Positions 46,219 through 56,273 of a DNA stretch of 64,000 nt are shown piece by piece. The notes beneath the pieces are model-generated. The model worked only from the letters and a program-made list of their open reading frames with translations, had not been told where the DNA came from and made no database searches. How positions within the stretch are numbered: position 1 is the stretch's first letter; every line of letters begins with the position of its first letter. Both the position numbers and the translations under genes were made by a program. Source of the DNA: Gammaproteobacteria bacterium (lineage in GTDB: Bacteria > Pseudomonadota > Gammaproteobacteria > Pseudomonadales > Azotimanducaceae); assembly GCA_009841615.1 (NCBI GenBank), contig VXLL01000028.1, positions 1 through 64,000 on the forward strand, read 5' to 3'.

Positions 46219-47436
46219 ATGATTGCCAACGAGAAAGTTCAAATCTTCAATCGCGATTCTCGTGATAACGAGATCGTACCGATACAAGCAGGTGCAATAG
46301 AGCAAGTACGGCAAACGGCACAACTACCGATCGTGCAAAACATTGCTCTCATGCCAGACGCACATGTCGGAATTGGAGCTACTGTTGGTTCCGTTATCGG
46401 TACCACCAACGCCATCATTCCTGCCGCGGTCGGCGTCGATATCGGTTGTGGAATGACTGCGGCAGAGACCAACCTGTCGGCTTCTGACTTGCCTGACTCG
46501 CTAGCACCACTGCGAGGGAGTATTGAGAGAAATGTTCCGCACGGAAGAACTGGTGGTGGGAAACGCACCCGCGATGTTGGCGGGTGGAATAAGGAAATTC
46601 CAGAGGAAGTGTGCAGTCATTGGCATACAAAACTTGCAAAAGGCTTTAACAAACTCTTGGATCGCAATCCCGATTTGAAAAGAGCAAACCACCTTTCCCA
46701 TCTCGGAACCTTGGGGACCGGTAATCACTTTATCGAAGTGTGCTTGGACGAAAATGAGACTGTGTGGGTGATGCTTCACAGTGGTTCACGGGGAATCGGT
46801 AATCGCATCGGTATGAAATTTATCGAACTTGCTAAACAAGACATGCGTCGTCATGAAATCAATCTTCCCGATCGCAATCTGGCGTATCTACAGGAAGGCA
46901 CTAAGCACTTCACAGACTACGTTATGGCTGTTGAATGGGCACAGCGTTTTGCGTTTCTAAACCGAAAAATCATGATGAATCGAACCATCAATGCTATTCG
47001 ACAACATCTCCGACAAGTAGAAATAGTAAGCGAAGTAATAGAGTGCCATCACAATTACGTAGCAAATGAACGACACTATGGTCAAAACATGTGGGTTACT
47101 CGCAAGGGAGCTCTTCGCGCGCGACGGGGAGATGTTGGCATCATTCCTGGTTCAATGGGTGCAAAGTCTTACATTGTTCGTGGTAAGGGCTACGAGCACT
47201 CGTTACACAGTTGTTCACACGGCGCGGGACGCGCGCTGTCCCGAACGGAAGCACGGAAACGGTACTCTGCGGCGGATTTGCAAGCACAAACGGTCGGAGT
47301 CGAATGCAGGAAGGATCACAATGTCGTGGACGAACTGCCGGCAGCCTACAAAGACATCGATAAAGTTATGGAAGCACAAGAAGATTTGGTGGAAATAGTT
47401 CACACGTTGAAGCAAATCGTGTGTGTGAAAGGTTAA
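46219..47436 (+). CDS. rtcB: RNA ligase RtcB family protein
   Basis: 405 residues, close to E. coli RtcB (408). It joins 2',3'-cyclic phosphate (3'-phosphate) and 5'-OH RNA ends with GTP and Mn. Metal and guanylylation features: 'MPDAHVGIGATVG', GVDIGCGM, 'LGTLGTGNHFIEV', 'ECHHNYV' and HSCSHGAGRALSRTEA, which includes the guanylylated His region. No rtcA or sigma-54 activator rtcR is adjacent. A terminator upstream makes it an independent unit. Confidence 0.93.
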   Translation: MIANEKVQIFNRDSRDNEIVPIQAGAIEQVRQTAQLPIVQNIALMPDAHVGIGATVGSVIGTTNAIIPAAVGVDIGCGMTAAETNLSASDLPDSLAPLRGSIERNVPHGRTGGGKRTRDVGGWNKEIPEEVCSHWHTKLAKGFNKLLDRNPDLKRANHLSHLGTLGTGNHFIEVCLDENETVWVMLHSGSRGIGNRIGMKFIELAKQDMRRHEINLPDRNLAYLQEGTKHFTDYVMAVEWAQRFAFLNRKIMMNRTINAIRQHLRQVEIVSEVIECHHNYVANERHYGQNMWVTRKGALRARRGDVGIIPGSMGAKSYIVRGKGYEHSLHSCSHGAGRALSRTEARKRYSAADLQAQTVGVECRKDHNVVDELPAAYKDIDKVMEAQEDLVEIVHTLKQIVCVKG

Positions 47437-47661
47437 TGTTGAACTGCAAGATCAAAAACTTTAACACCCCAAACGAAATCAGCAATGTATAGCATTGCTG
47501 TTTCTTCAAGTTAAATGCAAATCTTATATCTAATGCTGTAATACATAAATCTGTTAAACCGGACGGTGTACATATCTTAAAATTAGGTGACTTTTCAAGT
47601 TTACCCCACATTGGAAGAAAAGTTTCTTCTATTGAACTGTTGAACGAAGAGGGCAAGTAGT

Positions 47662-49698
47662 ATGAAATTCAGAGCAATAAGAGACATCCCTGCGATAGTA
47701 ATTGGTATTTGGGCGATTTCCTTTTTCGCGCAGGAAGCAGAAGAGCCGGTAGAAGCTCCCGATAACATCGAACCTTATCCACCTGAGGTTTGGGCTTCAA
47801 ATCCAGGTATGGCTACTGTAAGGGTTTCACCGGATGGGAAGTATCTGAGTTATATCAGTTTTGAAGATGAAAGCAGTGTTGACGGTCCGGTGATTCTCGT
47901 GTTCGACATTACCGGTGAGAGTGGCAAGTTGATGGATCTCGTACACCGACAAAAAGCTGACGAAATGCAGATTCAGACATATCGCTGGCTCAGCCCCACA
48001 ACGATTGTCATGTCGTTAAGAGCTCAAGTTCGTCGGCAGACTCAAGGATTTAATCAGGGAGTCTTTGAAGGCAAAATTGCTATATTTAACGTGGTTGACA
48101 AAACCATGGAAGAGTTTGATGAGAGTATTGCGGGGCTTGCACACGTGTTACCGCTCGAACCAGACAAGATAATGATTTCGGTCCAAGAGGGGAACGTTGG
48201 TAGCGGTACGCGAATGCAGTCCGCGTATCGCCCGCTCGCGTTTTATAAACTCGATCTGAAAACAAAACGTAAGAAATTAGTAATTCGCGCCAAGCCTTCG
48301 CAGTTCGCGCTCGCATTTGATAGATTAGGAAATCCAGTCCGTTCTCTCGGTTTTGACGAGAACAACGAAGAGCTTGTATATTACTTTCGTTCCCAAGGTT
48401 CCACGAAGTGGACTGAATACTATCGACAGCACATTGACTCCTATGAACGGTTTGATCCCGTTGGCGTGGATCCTAATGCGAAGGATCACATCTTTGTCAT
48501 TGCACACAACGGGCACGATAGAGCGGGCTTTTGGTCGTACGATATGGCAAACAAGCGATTTGCAGAACCCATTTTCCGTACTTCCGGTGATGAACCCAAA
48601 CCGATTCCTGTGGATGACTTATCCCCCGTTTTTCACACAAACGAATGGGAACAGCTTGGAGAAGTAACGGGAATAGAGTATTTCGCCGGCGAGCGAACGC
48701 GAATTTTCATGGACGAGGTTGAAGGCGGGATTTACCATCAGCTGAAACGCGAAGTGCAGAATTCGGCGAACCTCGACATTATTAGTCGTTCGACCGATGG
48801 CCAAACATTTGTCATCTTCAATCAAGGACCTCGCGATCCAGGCACCTATTATTGGCTCCACAAGGGGAAGTTAAGAGTTCTCGGGAGTCTCGCGCCAGAG
48901 ATTGATAGTGATCGACTAGCTGACGTTGAATACCACAGCTGGACTTCGACAGACGGCAGAAAAATCTATGGTTACGTAACCATACCACAGGGCGACCCTC
49001 CGTTTCCTCTCGTCGTATTACCGCATGGTGGTCCGATGGTCACTGAGACGGTATCTTACGATCCTTGGGCTCAAATGTTAGCCAATCACGGATACTTGGT
49101 TTTGCAGCCTCAATACCGTGGGTCTCATAATTACGGGCTTGAATTCTATAAAGCCGCTTTTGAAGGCGAAGAAAGCCAGGCAGGACGAATGATGCAAACG
49201 GATAAAGACACCGGTGCACTGTATCTTGTTGAAGAAGGATTAGCCGATAATGATCGATTGGCGATGTTTGGTTGGTCCTACGGTGGTTATGCTGCGCTTA
49301 TTTCGGCTATACGAGACCCCCAAATTTACCAATGCGCGATTGCGGGTGCGGCTGTGTCTGATCCGCTTATGCAGATTAATTTCTATCGCTACCGGGTACA
49401 GGGAGCACAAAAAGAAGAGCAATTCGGTACCTGGTTGACCGCAGTGTCACCGATCAAAGAAGCAGAAAAAGTAAATATTCCACTCCTGATAGTTCACGGT
49501 ACAGCAGATGCGAGAGTATCTTTAGACCACAGCACAAAATACCGTCGCCAACTTGATAAGTACGAAAAAGAATACCAATACCTTGAATTAGAAAATGCCG
49601 CGCACTTCTTCAGTACTCTCAACTACCGGCATCGAGTGAAGTTCTACGGTGAAATGCTGCGCTTTCTTAAGGAGGATTGCGGTCCCGACGGACTCTAA
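47662..49698 (+). CDS. S9 family prolyl oligopeptidase (acyl-aminoacyl-peptidase type), exported
   Basis: 678 residues. A hydrophobic N-terminus (about residues 10-24) suggests export. A beta-propeller (residues about 45-400) carries strands such as 'VRVSPDGKYLSYISF', and an alpha/beta-hydrolase domain follows. The catalytic triad is visible: Ser in GWSYGGYAAL, Asp in GTADARVSL and His in 'ENAAHFFST'. 'VLPHGGP' is the oxyanion loop. It cleaves short peptides after import or in the periplasm, which suits the neighbouring TonB receptor if that takes up peptides (inference). Confidence 0.9.
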   Translation: MKFRAIRDIPAIVIGIWAISFFAQEAEEPVEAPDNIEPYPPEVWASNPGMATVRVSPDGKYLSYISFEDESSVDGPVILVFDITGESGKLMDLVHRQKADEMQIQTYRWLSPTTIVMSLRAQVRRQTQGFNQGVFEGKIAIFNVVDKTMEEFDESIAGLAHVLPLEPDKIMISVQEGNVGSGTRMQSAYRPLAFYKLDLKTKRKKLVIRAKPSQFALAFDRLGNPVRSLGFDENNEELVYYFRSQGSTKWTEYYRQHIDSYERFDPVGVDPNAKDHIFVIAHNGHDRAGFWSYDMANKRFAEPIFRTSGDEPKPIPVDDLSPVFHTNEWEQLGEVTGIEYFAGERTRIFMDEVEGGIYHQLKREVQNSANLDIISRSTDGQTFVIFNQGPRDPGTYYWLHKGKLRVLGSLAPEIDSDRLADVEYHSWTSTDGRKIYGYVTIPQGDPPFPLVVLPHGGPMVTETVSYDPWAQMLANHGYLVLQPQYRGSHNYGLEFYKAAFEGEESQAGRMMQTDKDTGALYLVEEGLADNDRLAMFGWSYGGYAALISAIRDPQIYQCAIAGAAVSDPLMQINFYRYRVQGAQKEEQFGTWLTAVSPIKEAEKVNIPLLIVHGTADARVSLDHSTKYRRQLDKYEKEYQYLELENAAHFFSTLNYRHRVKFYGEMLRFLKEDCGPDGL

Positions 49699-49701
49699 AG
49701 A

Positions 49702-49732
49702 AATGGCGGTACTCTTGGAGAGTACCGCCATT
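49702..49732. terminator. Hairpin terminator between the S9 peptidase and hsp20
   Basis: AATGGCGGTACTC and its exact reverse complement form a 13-bp stem with a TTGGA loop, just after the peptidase stop and between convergent genes. The T-tract is weak (TTATTT). Confidence 0.7.
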
Positions 49733-49762
49733 ATTTGGCTCAGTGTTTTGTTGAGCTAGTGC

Positions 49763-50200
49763 TTAGGTTTCGACTTTAATACGCCGAGACGCAATAGTTT
49801 CCTGTTTTTTTATGACGATTTCCAGAACTCCGTTGCGATTAGATGCGGTCACCTGATCCAAGTCAGCATTGTCAGGCAATTTGAAACTGCGCTGGAACGA
49901 ACCTTCGACACGCTCAAAACGACCAAAGTCCTTGTCTTCCACTCTTCGCTCAAGTTTGCGTTCGCCCTTGATAGTCACGCGGTCGTGCTCGACGAAAATC
50001 TCAATATCCTCCGAGGTTAAACCCGGTACATCCGCGGTGATGACAAACTTATCCGACTCTTCATGAATGTCCATTGAAGGCACCCAACTATCGTCGGTGC
50101 GGTTTACGAATCGCGGAAAAGTACTCCAAATGCCGTTGTCAAGGTCTCGTTGCAACGCCTGGGCAAATGAAACTACGGGATTTCGATCAACTATTTTCAT
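49763..50200 (-). CDS. ibpA: Hsp20/alpha-crystallin small heat-shock protein
   Basis: 145 residues from ATG 50200, which has AGGAG upstream; a longer frame to 50317 includes sequence with no family match. The alpha-crystallin domain runs from about residue 42: 'WVPSMDIHEESDKFVITADVPGL', 'DIEIFVEHDRVTIKGERK', 'FERVEGSFQRSFKLP' and the end 'NGVLEIVIKKQE'. An IKV motif (RRIKVET) at the C-terminus mediates oligomerisation. A sigma-32-like CTTGAA lies upstream. The symbol is by family only. Confidence 0.88.
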   Translation of the reverse strand: MKIVDRNPVVSFAQALQRDLDNGIWSTFPRFVNRTDDSWVPSMDIHEESDKFVITADVPGLTSEDIEIFVEHDRVTIKGERKLERRVEDKDFGRFERVEGSFQRSFKLPDNADLDQVTASNRNGVLEIVIKKQETIASRRIKVET

Positions 50201-50260
50201 TATTTTTTTTCTCCTAGTTTGTTCTGTTATTTTCTGTGTCGTAATAGCTCGACAACCGGT

Positions 50261-50288
50261 ATATATGAACTCGTAAAAGATTTTCAAG
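50261..50288 (-). promoter_or_regulatory. Candidate sigma-32 promoter of hsp20
   Basis: On the minus strand, CTTGAA (50288-50283) is the consensus sigma-32 -35 element. About 12-14 bases downstream is TTCATATA, a partial match to CCCCATnT (the CAT core only). It overlaps the space before waaA. Plausible given rpoH in the window, but the -10 is weak. Confidence 0.4.
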
Positions 50289-50315
50289 TATCGTGATTTC
50301 AAATATATTCCAATC

Positions 50316-51584
50316 ATGGTTCGTTTTCTCTACGCCGTAGTTTCTCGACTTAGCCTCCCTATTTTCTTTTGCTATCTCCTCTATCGTGGCATAAAGGAGA
50401 AAGCATACCGTGAGCGGAAGCGGGAACGATTTGGCTTTGTACCGGACGAGATAAGAACTGGCAGTCTTTGGTTCCATACGGTGTCTGCTGGGGAAGCTAT
50501 CGCGGCGATCCCCATCATCGAAGCGATCCTGCAGAGTCGACCCACTGAGCAAGTACTAGCGACGACAACGACTCCCACAGGTTACGAAGCAATAAAACAA
50601 AGTTTCGGATCTCGAATCGATCTATGCTACGTCCCGTACGATGTACCCTCCTGCGTGAATCGTTTTTTGAAAAAGACTCAACCCAAAGCACTATTTCTCA
50701 TGGAAACAGAGTTGTGGCCAAATCTAGTCAATCGCACTGCGAGACGAGATATACCCGTGTTTCTTTTGAACGCTAGGCTCTCTGAAAAGTCGGCCGCAGG
50801 ATACGCGCGCATGAGAGATCTAACGGAGTTAATGCTCACGAATATTCGGATGATTGCGAGTCAATATCCGGATACCGCAGAACGATTTCAAACCCTAGGT
50901 TTACCGAAAGAGAGGGTAGTTGTAACTGGCAATGTTAAATTTGATCTCAACGACAAAAACGCTAGCCTACCAAACGACTTAAGCGATTTGAGAAGAATTC
51001 AAGACTTTGGCAAATTAGTTTGGATCTCCGGAAGCACGCATCATCCCGAAGAAGAATTAGTTTTAGATGCACACCGGTCTATTCTGAATCATTCTCCGAA
51101 TACAAAGCTGATCTTAGCACCGAGACACGTAGAGCGTGCTCAGGAAATTCTGACTTTGTGTGAGTCTCGCAGATTGCGCGTGTGCTTACTCAGTGATATA
51201 GATCACAATGCCGATGTAATTGTCGTGGATCGAATGGGAATTCTGTTCCCAGTATATCAATGCGCGTCAGTCGCGTTCGTCGGTGGAAGTCTACAACAAA
51301 CTGGTGGTCACAATCCCATAGAACCGGCATTTTTCGGGCTGCCGATCTTGATGGGACCTAATCGCCGCAACTTCGCTGAAGTTTGTGCTAGGTTTGCGGA
51401 CAGAGATTGTCTATTCACCGTGCACAATGCCGCCGAGATCGCAAAAAAAGTGCTCTACTTCCACCAAGATTCAGCTGCACGGGCGCGTTGTTTCCAAAGC
51501 GCACGCGCGGTCGTACAAGAAAATCAAGGCGCGCTGAATCGAGTCTGTGCGCTATTGAATGATTGGCTTGACCAACTTATTTAA
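50316..51584 (+). CDS. waaA: 3-deoxy-D-manno-octulosonic acid transferase
   Basis: 422 residues, GT30 family, inner-membrane anchored. It adds Kdo to lipid A. Motifs: an N-terminal hydrophobic helix, 'RKRERFGF', SAGEAIAA (catalytic Glu), 'METELWPNL', 'NARLSEKS' and 'GGSLQQTGGHNPIEP'. The ATG lies back-to-back with the hsp20 promoter region, and it is convergent with the TolC-family gene. Confidence 0.93.
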   Translation: MVRFLYAVVSRLSLPIFFCYLLYRGIKEKAYRERKRERFGFVPDEIRTGSLWFHTVSAGEAIAAIPIIEAILQSRPTEQVLATTTTPTGYEAIKQSFGSRIDLCYVPYDVPSCVNRFLKKTQPKALFLMETELWPNLVNRTARRDIPVFLLNARLSEKSAAGYARMRDLTELMLTNIRMIASQYPDTAERFQTLGLPKERVVVTGNVKFDLNDKNASLPNDLSDLRRIQDFGKLVWISGSTHHPEEELVLDAHRSILNHSPNTKLILAPRHVERAQEILTLCESRRLRVCLLSDIDHNADVIVVDRMGILFPVYQCASVAFVGGSLQQTGGHNPIEPAFFGLPILMGPNRRNFAEVCARFADRDCLFTVHNAAEIAKKVLYFHQDSAARARCFQSARAVVQENQGALNRVCALLNDWLDQLI

Positions 51585-51604
51585 CGACAAACTATTCTTT
51601 AGGA

Positions 51605-53056
51605 CTACTTACCGCTCATTGAACTTACAGGGGTCACGACATTGTCATGATCCATGTGTTTGTTCAACTCTAAGAGATCGTTGGGATTCAACATGCCCAC
51701 AGTCTGTTTTAATTGCAACATTTGTGTGATATACGTGTGGACCGTATTTCGTAAGTTCAATTCTGCGGAGAACAATGCATTTTGAGCGTTGAGCACTTCA
51801 ATGATGTTTCGAGTGCCTACTTCGTAACCTTTTTCCGTGGCGTCTAACGACGCGCGGTTAGATTCAAGGGAGCGCTCTAACGCATCGATTTGTAACACGG
51901 TTTGAACCACGTTGCGAAATAGTGCTCGAACTTGTTCTTCTATAGTTAGTCTTTGATTAATCATATTTAAGCGAGATTGTTCTCGACTTAACGCACTCAC
52001 CCTATTTTGCGAGATTCGTCGGCCACCAGCAACCGAAAATCCAATGCTAAAACCAATATTCGTGCTGATCGATTCACTTATTAAGTCATACCCGGTATCC
52101 AGTTGAGTAAAAGGATCTTCTATTGGACTCTCCGAATACGAGTAGGTCATATTTAAGTTGATGGATGGTACGGAAAAGTAATTTAATAACGTATTCCAGT
52201 GATTCCATCGAGCCGTTCGATATCCGCGTTCTGCACTTAATACACCTGGGTTATGTTGAAGCGCGTAGTTGACCCAGAATTCTTCATCGTTCGGATTCGG
52301 ATTTTCGATCGGATAGTCCTCTGACAAGCGCGCGAGCTGTTGAATGGGTTGTCCAGTTATTCTTTCAAGAGTCAAGAATGTCGTATCGAGCCGATTACGA
52401 CTCTGGTTAAGACCAACCTCTAAAGTGTCAAAGGAGGCTTGGGCGTTCAAAACATCCGTTATCGCTGTTAGACCAACATCGTACCGCTGCTTAGTTTGTT
52501 GTAACTGCCTTTCATTAGACTCTCGACGTGCCAGAGCATTGTCTAACGAATCTCTAGCCTGTAAGACGTCGAAGTATGCTCGTACGACCCGAATGATCAG
52601 ATTCTGTTCTTGGGATGCAAAGGTCTCCTTGGCACCTTGAAAACTCACCCTTGAATTTCGATACGATATGAACGTCGGGATGCTGAAAAGCACTTGCGAT
52701 AAATTTACCGAATAACCCGATGGAAATTCTTCGCGGCTTTCGTTTACAGTCCACACTTCATTAGTCTCCGGATCCGCTCCGAAAAATCGCCCCGATGGGT
52801 CGTTCAGAAGCTCGCTAGGATAGGTGCGCCGGTACTTAGTGGTTCTTCGACTACCTCCACCCAATGACAAGTTGACTGTGGGTAGCAAGCTGGCAAGACT
52901 TTGCCTCGCCTGCTCACCAGCGATCTTTCGTTGTATCTTTGCCTGCGCAAACTGGGTATCGTTCTCGACGGCTAAGTGATAAATTTGTTGAAGATCTTCT
53001 GCGCTTACTGAAAGACCAATCGACAACAGCGCGACAACTAAAAGTTTTTTCATCAA
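51605..53056 (-). CDS. tolC: TolC family outer-membrane efflux protein
   Basis: 483 residues with a Sec signal (KKLLVVALLSIGLSVSAEDL). The two TolC repeats show 'VNLSLGGG', a long helical region with 'NALARRESNERQLQQTKQRYDVG' (split RRESNERQLQ and TKQRYDVG) and the repeat GYEVGTRNIIEVLNAQNALF. It forms trimeric tunnels for type I secretion or efflux. No adaptor or pump gene is adjacent; the MdlAB-type exporter and others elsewhere may use it. The family assignment is secure, orthology to TolC itself less so. Confidence 0.9.
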   Translation of the reverse strand: MMKKLLVVALLSIGLSVSAEDLQQIYHLAVENDTQFAQAKIQRKIAGEQARQSLASLLPTVNLSLGGGSRRTTKYRRTYPSELLNDPSGRFFGADPETNEVWTVNESREEFPSGYSVNLSQVLFSIPTFISYRNSRVSFQGAKETFASQEQNLIIRVVRAYFDVLQARDSLDNALARRESNERQLQQTKQRYDVGLTAITDVLNAQASFDTLEVGLNQSRNRLDTTFLTLERITGQPIQQLARLSEDYPIENPNPNDEEFWVNYALQHNPGVLSAERGYRTARWNHWNTLLNYFSVPSINLNMTYSYSESPIEDPFTQLDTGYDLISESISTNIGFSIGFSVAGGRRISQNRVSALSREQSRLNMINQRLTIEEQVRALFRNVVQTVLQIDALERSLESNRASLDATEKGYEVGTRNIIEVLNAQNALFSAELNLRNTVHTYITQMLQLKQTVGMLNPNDLLELNKHMDHDNVVTPVSSMSGK

Positions 53057-53402
53057 AGGGGTACCAATTTAAACTGTTCTGATTTTAGCAAACGAAGTTC
53101 ACGTTCCTTATGGTCGTTTGACACTTACCTCGTTATACGAAAGTATGTGGGTTAATCGTCGTTAACAACGTAAAAGGTAGTCGCTCCACTCCCAGTTGAA
53201 CGGAATGGTACGAGCACGGAAGAGTTCAATGCTACATAGATTTTATCAATGTCGACCGGAACTTCCTAAACGATTCTGGTCTCATAAAGGTATAGAGCTC
53301 AATCTTTTTAAGTGTGGACGATTGATTTCTTATTGCAATAATCATGCCATCACTATAAAATTATTCCTTTGTACGTCACAACTTTACAGGAACATTAACT
53401 CT
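53057..53402. other. Intergenic region between divergent tolC-family gene and rpoZ
   Basis: 346 bases. Any frame here lacks a ribosome site or family features. A TTGACA occurs at 53118-53123 without a good -10. gmk, which usually precedes rpoZ, is absent. Otherwise nothing recognised. Confidence 0.5.
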
Positions 53403-53687
53403 ATGGCTCGAGTAACCGTCGAGGATTGTTTAGAACATGTGAACAATCGTTTTGAACTGGTGACCTTAGCAACTAAGCGGGCTCGACAGTTATCGCTGTT
53501 GAGCGCAGACCCGCTCGTCGCGCGCGAGAACGACAAAAATACAGTTATCGCGTTGCGTGAGATTGCTGATGGGCTTATTTCGAGTGAAATCTTAGACAAG
53601 GACGACGAAGATGAGTTCCAATTCCACCTCAAGCAACACCGATCGCGGTCGGGACTTGGAGATGAAGCACCGCCCCGCGACGCCTGA
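53403..53687 (+). CDS. rpoZ: RNA polymerase omega subunit
   Basis: 94 residues from ATG 53403 ([11 protein letters not shown]), the standard N-terminus; a longer frame upstream adds unrelated sequence. '[16 protein letters not shown]' and '[15 protein letters not shown]' are typical. It aids polymerase assembly and forms part of a ppGpp site. Its end overlaps the spoT start by 77 bases. Confidence 0.94.
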   Translation: MARVTVEDCLEHVNNRFELVTLATKRARQLSLLSADPLVARENDKNTVIALREIADGLISSEILDKDDEDEFQFHLKQHRSRSGLGDEAPPRDA

Positions 53688-55869
53688 ATCCTATTTTCAG
53701 ACTGAACTAGAAAAGCGCGCTAGACAGGAAGAACTAGCCGCCCCAGTATCGGGAATCAAAAAGGGCTACCTTTTTGAATACCTGACACCCAATCAACTGG
53801 ACTTAGTCGAGAAAGCCTTCGACTATGCGAAGAAGGCGCATACCGGACAGCAACGACGGACAGGCCACTCCTACATCACCCACCCCTTAGCGGTAGCCAG
53901 AATTCTTGCCCAACTACGACTGGACCACCAGACAATTTGTGCAGCGCTGTTACACGATGTCATTGAGGACACCAACGTAACCAAAGCAACTTTAGCGAGA
54001 ACGTTTGGCGATCCAATTGCCGACATTGTCGATGGAGTCTCAAAACTCTCGCATCTGTTTGACAGTCGTGCCGAAGCTCAAGCGCGCAACTTCTACAAGA
54101 TGGCGTTGGCTATGGCTAGGGACATTCGGGTGATACTGGTGAAATTGGCAGATCGACTACACAACATGCGCACTATCGGTGTGATGTCTCGCGAAGCCAG
54201 AAAGCGTATTGCCAAAGAGACGATGGACCTCTATGTGCCACTGGCGCAACGAATGGGAATATACACCATCAAAGAAGAACTCGAGCGTCTTTCCTTTGAA
54301 GCGATGTATCCGTTACGTGCGGACCGTTTGGAACGATACACTACGCGAATCCGAAAGCCTGATATTGACTTGATCTCTTCGGTTCAAGACAAACTCAAAG
54401 CAGCTTTCAAAGAAGGGAAGCTCAAAGCAGACATCGAATATCTCGAACCTGAACCTTACTCGCTTTACCAATCTCTCAAAGGACACCGCATGTCCAAGGA
54501 AGAGTACATGGATCGGTTTGTATTTCGTATCGTCGTCGACTCAACTGACGAGTGCTACCGAGCGCTAGGGATCGCGCACAGCATTTACAAACCTAAACTG
54601 GGGGCGTTCAAGGACTACGTCGCCATCCCCAAGAAGAATGGTTATCAATCGCTTCATACCACACTGGTTGGACCCCGACCTACTAGCTCCGTTACCTTAA
54701 AGTTGCTGATACGCACAAAAACCATGCACGAGATTGCAAACTTTGGATTCGTCGCGGGCTGGCGTAATCGTCCTGCTGAACAACTCACAGCAGAACCGGT
54801 AGGACCTTCTTCGAGCGGATTTCGTGAATGGATTCAGCACTTACTTAGTCTGCAACCGGGTGGCGATGCAGCACAGTTTCTAGAGAACCTCAAGACCGAC
54901 CTGTTCCCAGATGAAGTCTATGTTTTCACGCCTCAGGCGAAAATCGTTACGCTGCCTCTTGGATCGTGTGCAATTGATTTCGCATATGCCATTCACACAG
55001 AAGTCGGAGATTCATGCGTTGCGTGTCGGGTCGATGGTAGGGTCGCGCCGTTATCAACCGTACTAGAGTCTGGTCAGACTGTCAACATCGTAACTGCTTC
55101 AGAAGCTCATCCCGACCCGGAGTGGCTAAATTTTGTGCAAACGGCAAAAGCGCGCTCTGGAATTCGTGAACAACTTCGCGAACGGGGGCAACAAGAAGCC
55201 ATTGTGCTCGGCAAAACCTTGCTAGATCGAACCCTAGCGGCTGCTGGGACATCAGTTTCGGAACTGGATTTCAGACGCTTACGAAGAACCTTCAAGGAGT
55301 TCCGCGTGCGCCGAATGAATGAACTATTTGAAGAAGTGGGTCGCGGAAACTTACCGGCTTACCAGGTGGCGCAACGTTTGCTTGACGAAGACGTTGACGA
55401 TCATGAGTCTATAAACCTTGAACAGAGCGGCCCAGTCGTCGTACATCATAAGCAACATCTAGGAGTTCGTTACGGTCGGTGTTGCGGACCAATTCCCGGA
55501 GATAGCATTGTCGGTCACATCTCGCAGGGTGAGGGTCTCGTCATTCATCGCGTGAGTTGTGGTAATATGAGAAACGTCCGAGATCCTAGTACTAAAGTAC
55601 CCGTGAAATGGGGCGACGAACCCACGGGTGAGTTTTCAACGAAACTCCGTATCGATGTCGTACCGCAGTTAGGCATCATAGCGTCGATAGCCAGCGCGGT
55701 AAACGGATTTGGAGCTGGGATTAGCATGATCGACGTAACCGAGCGCTCACCACAGCTATCGACAATTCGCATGCATCTCTCTGTTACCGACGTAAAACAC
55801 CTAAAACGAATCATACGAAATCTGGACAACCGAAGTGAAACTTCCAATGTCCAGCGATTCACCGAATAA
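53611..55869 (+). CDS. spoT: SpoT: (p)ppGpp hydrolase with degenerate synthetase domain
   Basis: 752 residues from ATG 53611 (AAGGA upstream); ATG 53662 is an alternative. The HD hydrolase domain is intact: '[15 protein letters not shown]', HDVIEDT (His115-Asp116) and '[11 protein letters not shown]'. The synthetase fold remains ([15 protein letters not shown]), but catalytic features are changed: the catalytic Glu of E-x-Q-IRT is Lys364 (LKLLIRT), and the substrate-binding R-x-K-x-x-YSI-x-x-K is [12 protein letters not shown] (279-290). The usual AAHW is VAGW. Asp301 remains. TGS and ACT domains follow. I infer a mainly hydrolytic SpoT. No relA is in the window. Conserved rpoZ-spoT-ridA-recG order. 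Confidence 0.92.
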   Translation: MSSNSTSSNTDRGRDLEMKHRPATPESYFQTELEKRARQEELAAPVSGIKKGYLFEYLTPNQLDLVEKAFDYAKKAHTGQQRRTGHSYITHPLAVARILAQLRLDHQTICAALLHDVIEDTNVTKATLARTFGDPIADIVDGVSKLSHLFDSRAEAQARNFYKMALAMARDIRVILVKLADRLHNMRTIGVMSREARKRIAKETMDLYVPLAQRMGIYTIKEELERLSFEAMYPLRADRLERYTTRIRKPDIDLISSVQDKLKAAFKEGKLKADIEYLEPEPYSLYQSLKGHRMSKEEYMDRFVFRIVVDSTDECYRALGIAHSIYKPKLGAFKDYVAIPKKNGYQSLHTTLVGPRPTSSVTLKLLIRTKTMHEIANFGFVAGWRNRPAEQLTAEPVGPSSSGFREWIQHLLSLQPGGDAAQFLENLKTDLFPDEVYVFTPQAKIVTLPLGSCAIDFAYAIHTEVGDSCVACRVDGRVAPLSTVLESGQTVNIVTASEAHPDPEWLNFVQTAKARSGIREQLRERGQQEAIVLGKTLLDRTLAAAGTSVSELDFRRLRRTFKEFRVRRMNELFEEVGRGNLPAYQVAQRLLDEDVDDHESINLEQSGPVVVHHKQHLGVRYGRCCGPIPGDSIVGHISQGEGLVIHRVSCGNMRNVRDPSTKVPVKWGDEPTGEFSTKLRIDVVPQLGIIASIASAVNGFGAGISMIDVTERSPQLSTIRMHLSVTDVKHLKRIIRNLDNRSETSNVQRFTE

Positions 55870-55880
55870 GGATTGATTTA

Positions 55881-56270
55881 ATGTCGTCCAAAAAACACAT
55901 ACATGCTGCGAAAGCGCCTGATGTCATAGGACCCTATTCTCACGCGGTTCGGGCTGGGAACTTACTCTTCCTAGCCGGTCAGATCGCACTAAATCCTACA
56001 ACTATGGATCTGGTTGACGGAAAATTTCGAGATGAAGTGAAGCAGGTGTTCAAAAACGTTGAAGCAGTCTTAAAAGCCGCGAACTGCTCGTTGCGCGATG
56101 TCGTGAAACTCACAGTTTATCTTACCGACCTAAGCAACTTTGAACAAGTCAATGCTATTATGAGCGAGAAATTTAGTTCTCCGTTTCCCGCTCGCGCCGC
56201 AGTCGGCGTCGCCTCGCTCCCTCGGGGTGCCTCAATTGAGCTCGATGTAATCGCAACGATTCCTGAGTAG
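55881..56270 (+). CDS. ridA: RidA family reactive intermediate/imine deaminase
   Basis: 129 residues, the standard length. 'PDVIGPYSHAVRAGNLLFLAGQIALNP' (GPYSHAV and LAGQIALNP), 'VVKLTVYLTDL' and 'PARAAVGVASLPRGASIELDVIA' hold the Arg and Glu that bind carboxylates and water. It removes reactive enamines made by PLP enzymes such as threonine dehydratase. Placed 11 bases after spoT and three before recG, in one operon. Confidence 0.94.
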   Translation: MSSKKHIHAAKAPDVIGPYSHAVRAGNLLFLAGQIALNPTTMDLVDGKFRDEVKQVFKNVEAVLKAANCSLRDVVKLTVYLTDLSNFEQVNAIMSEKFSSPFPARAAVGVASLPRGASIELDVIATIPE

Positions 56271-56273
56271 ACC

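Noticed and set aside
53118-53146. Promoter for rpoZ from TTGACA
   Set aside because: No acceptable -10 at 16-18 bases; the match to TATACG is only ten bases downstream.
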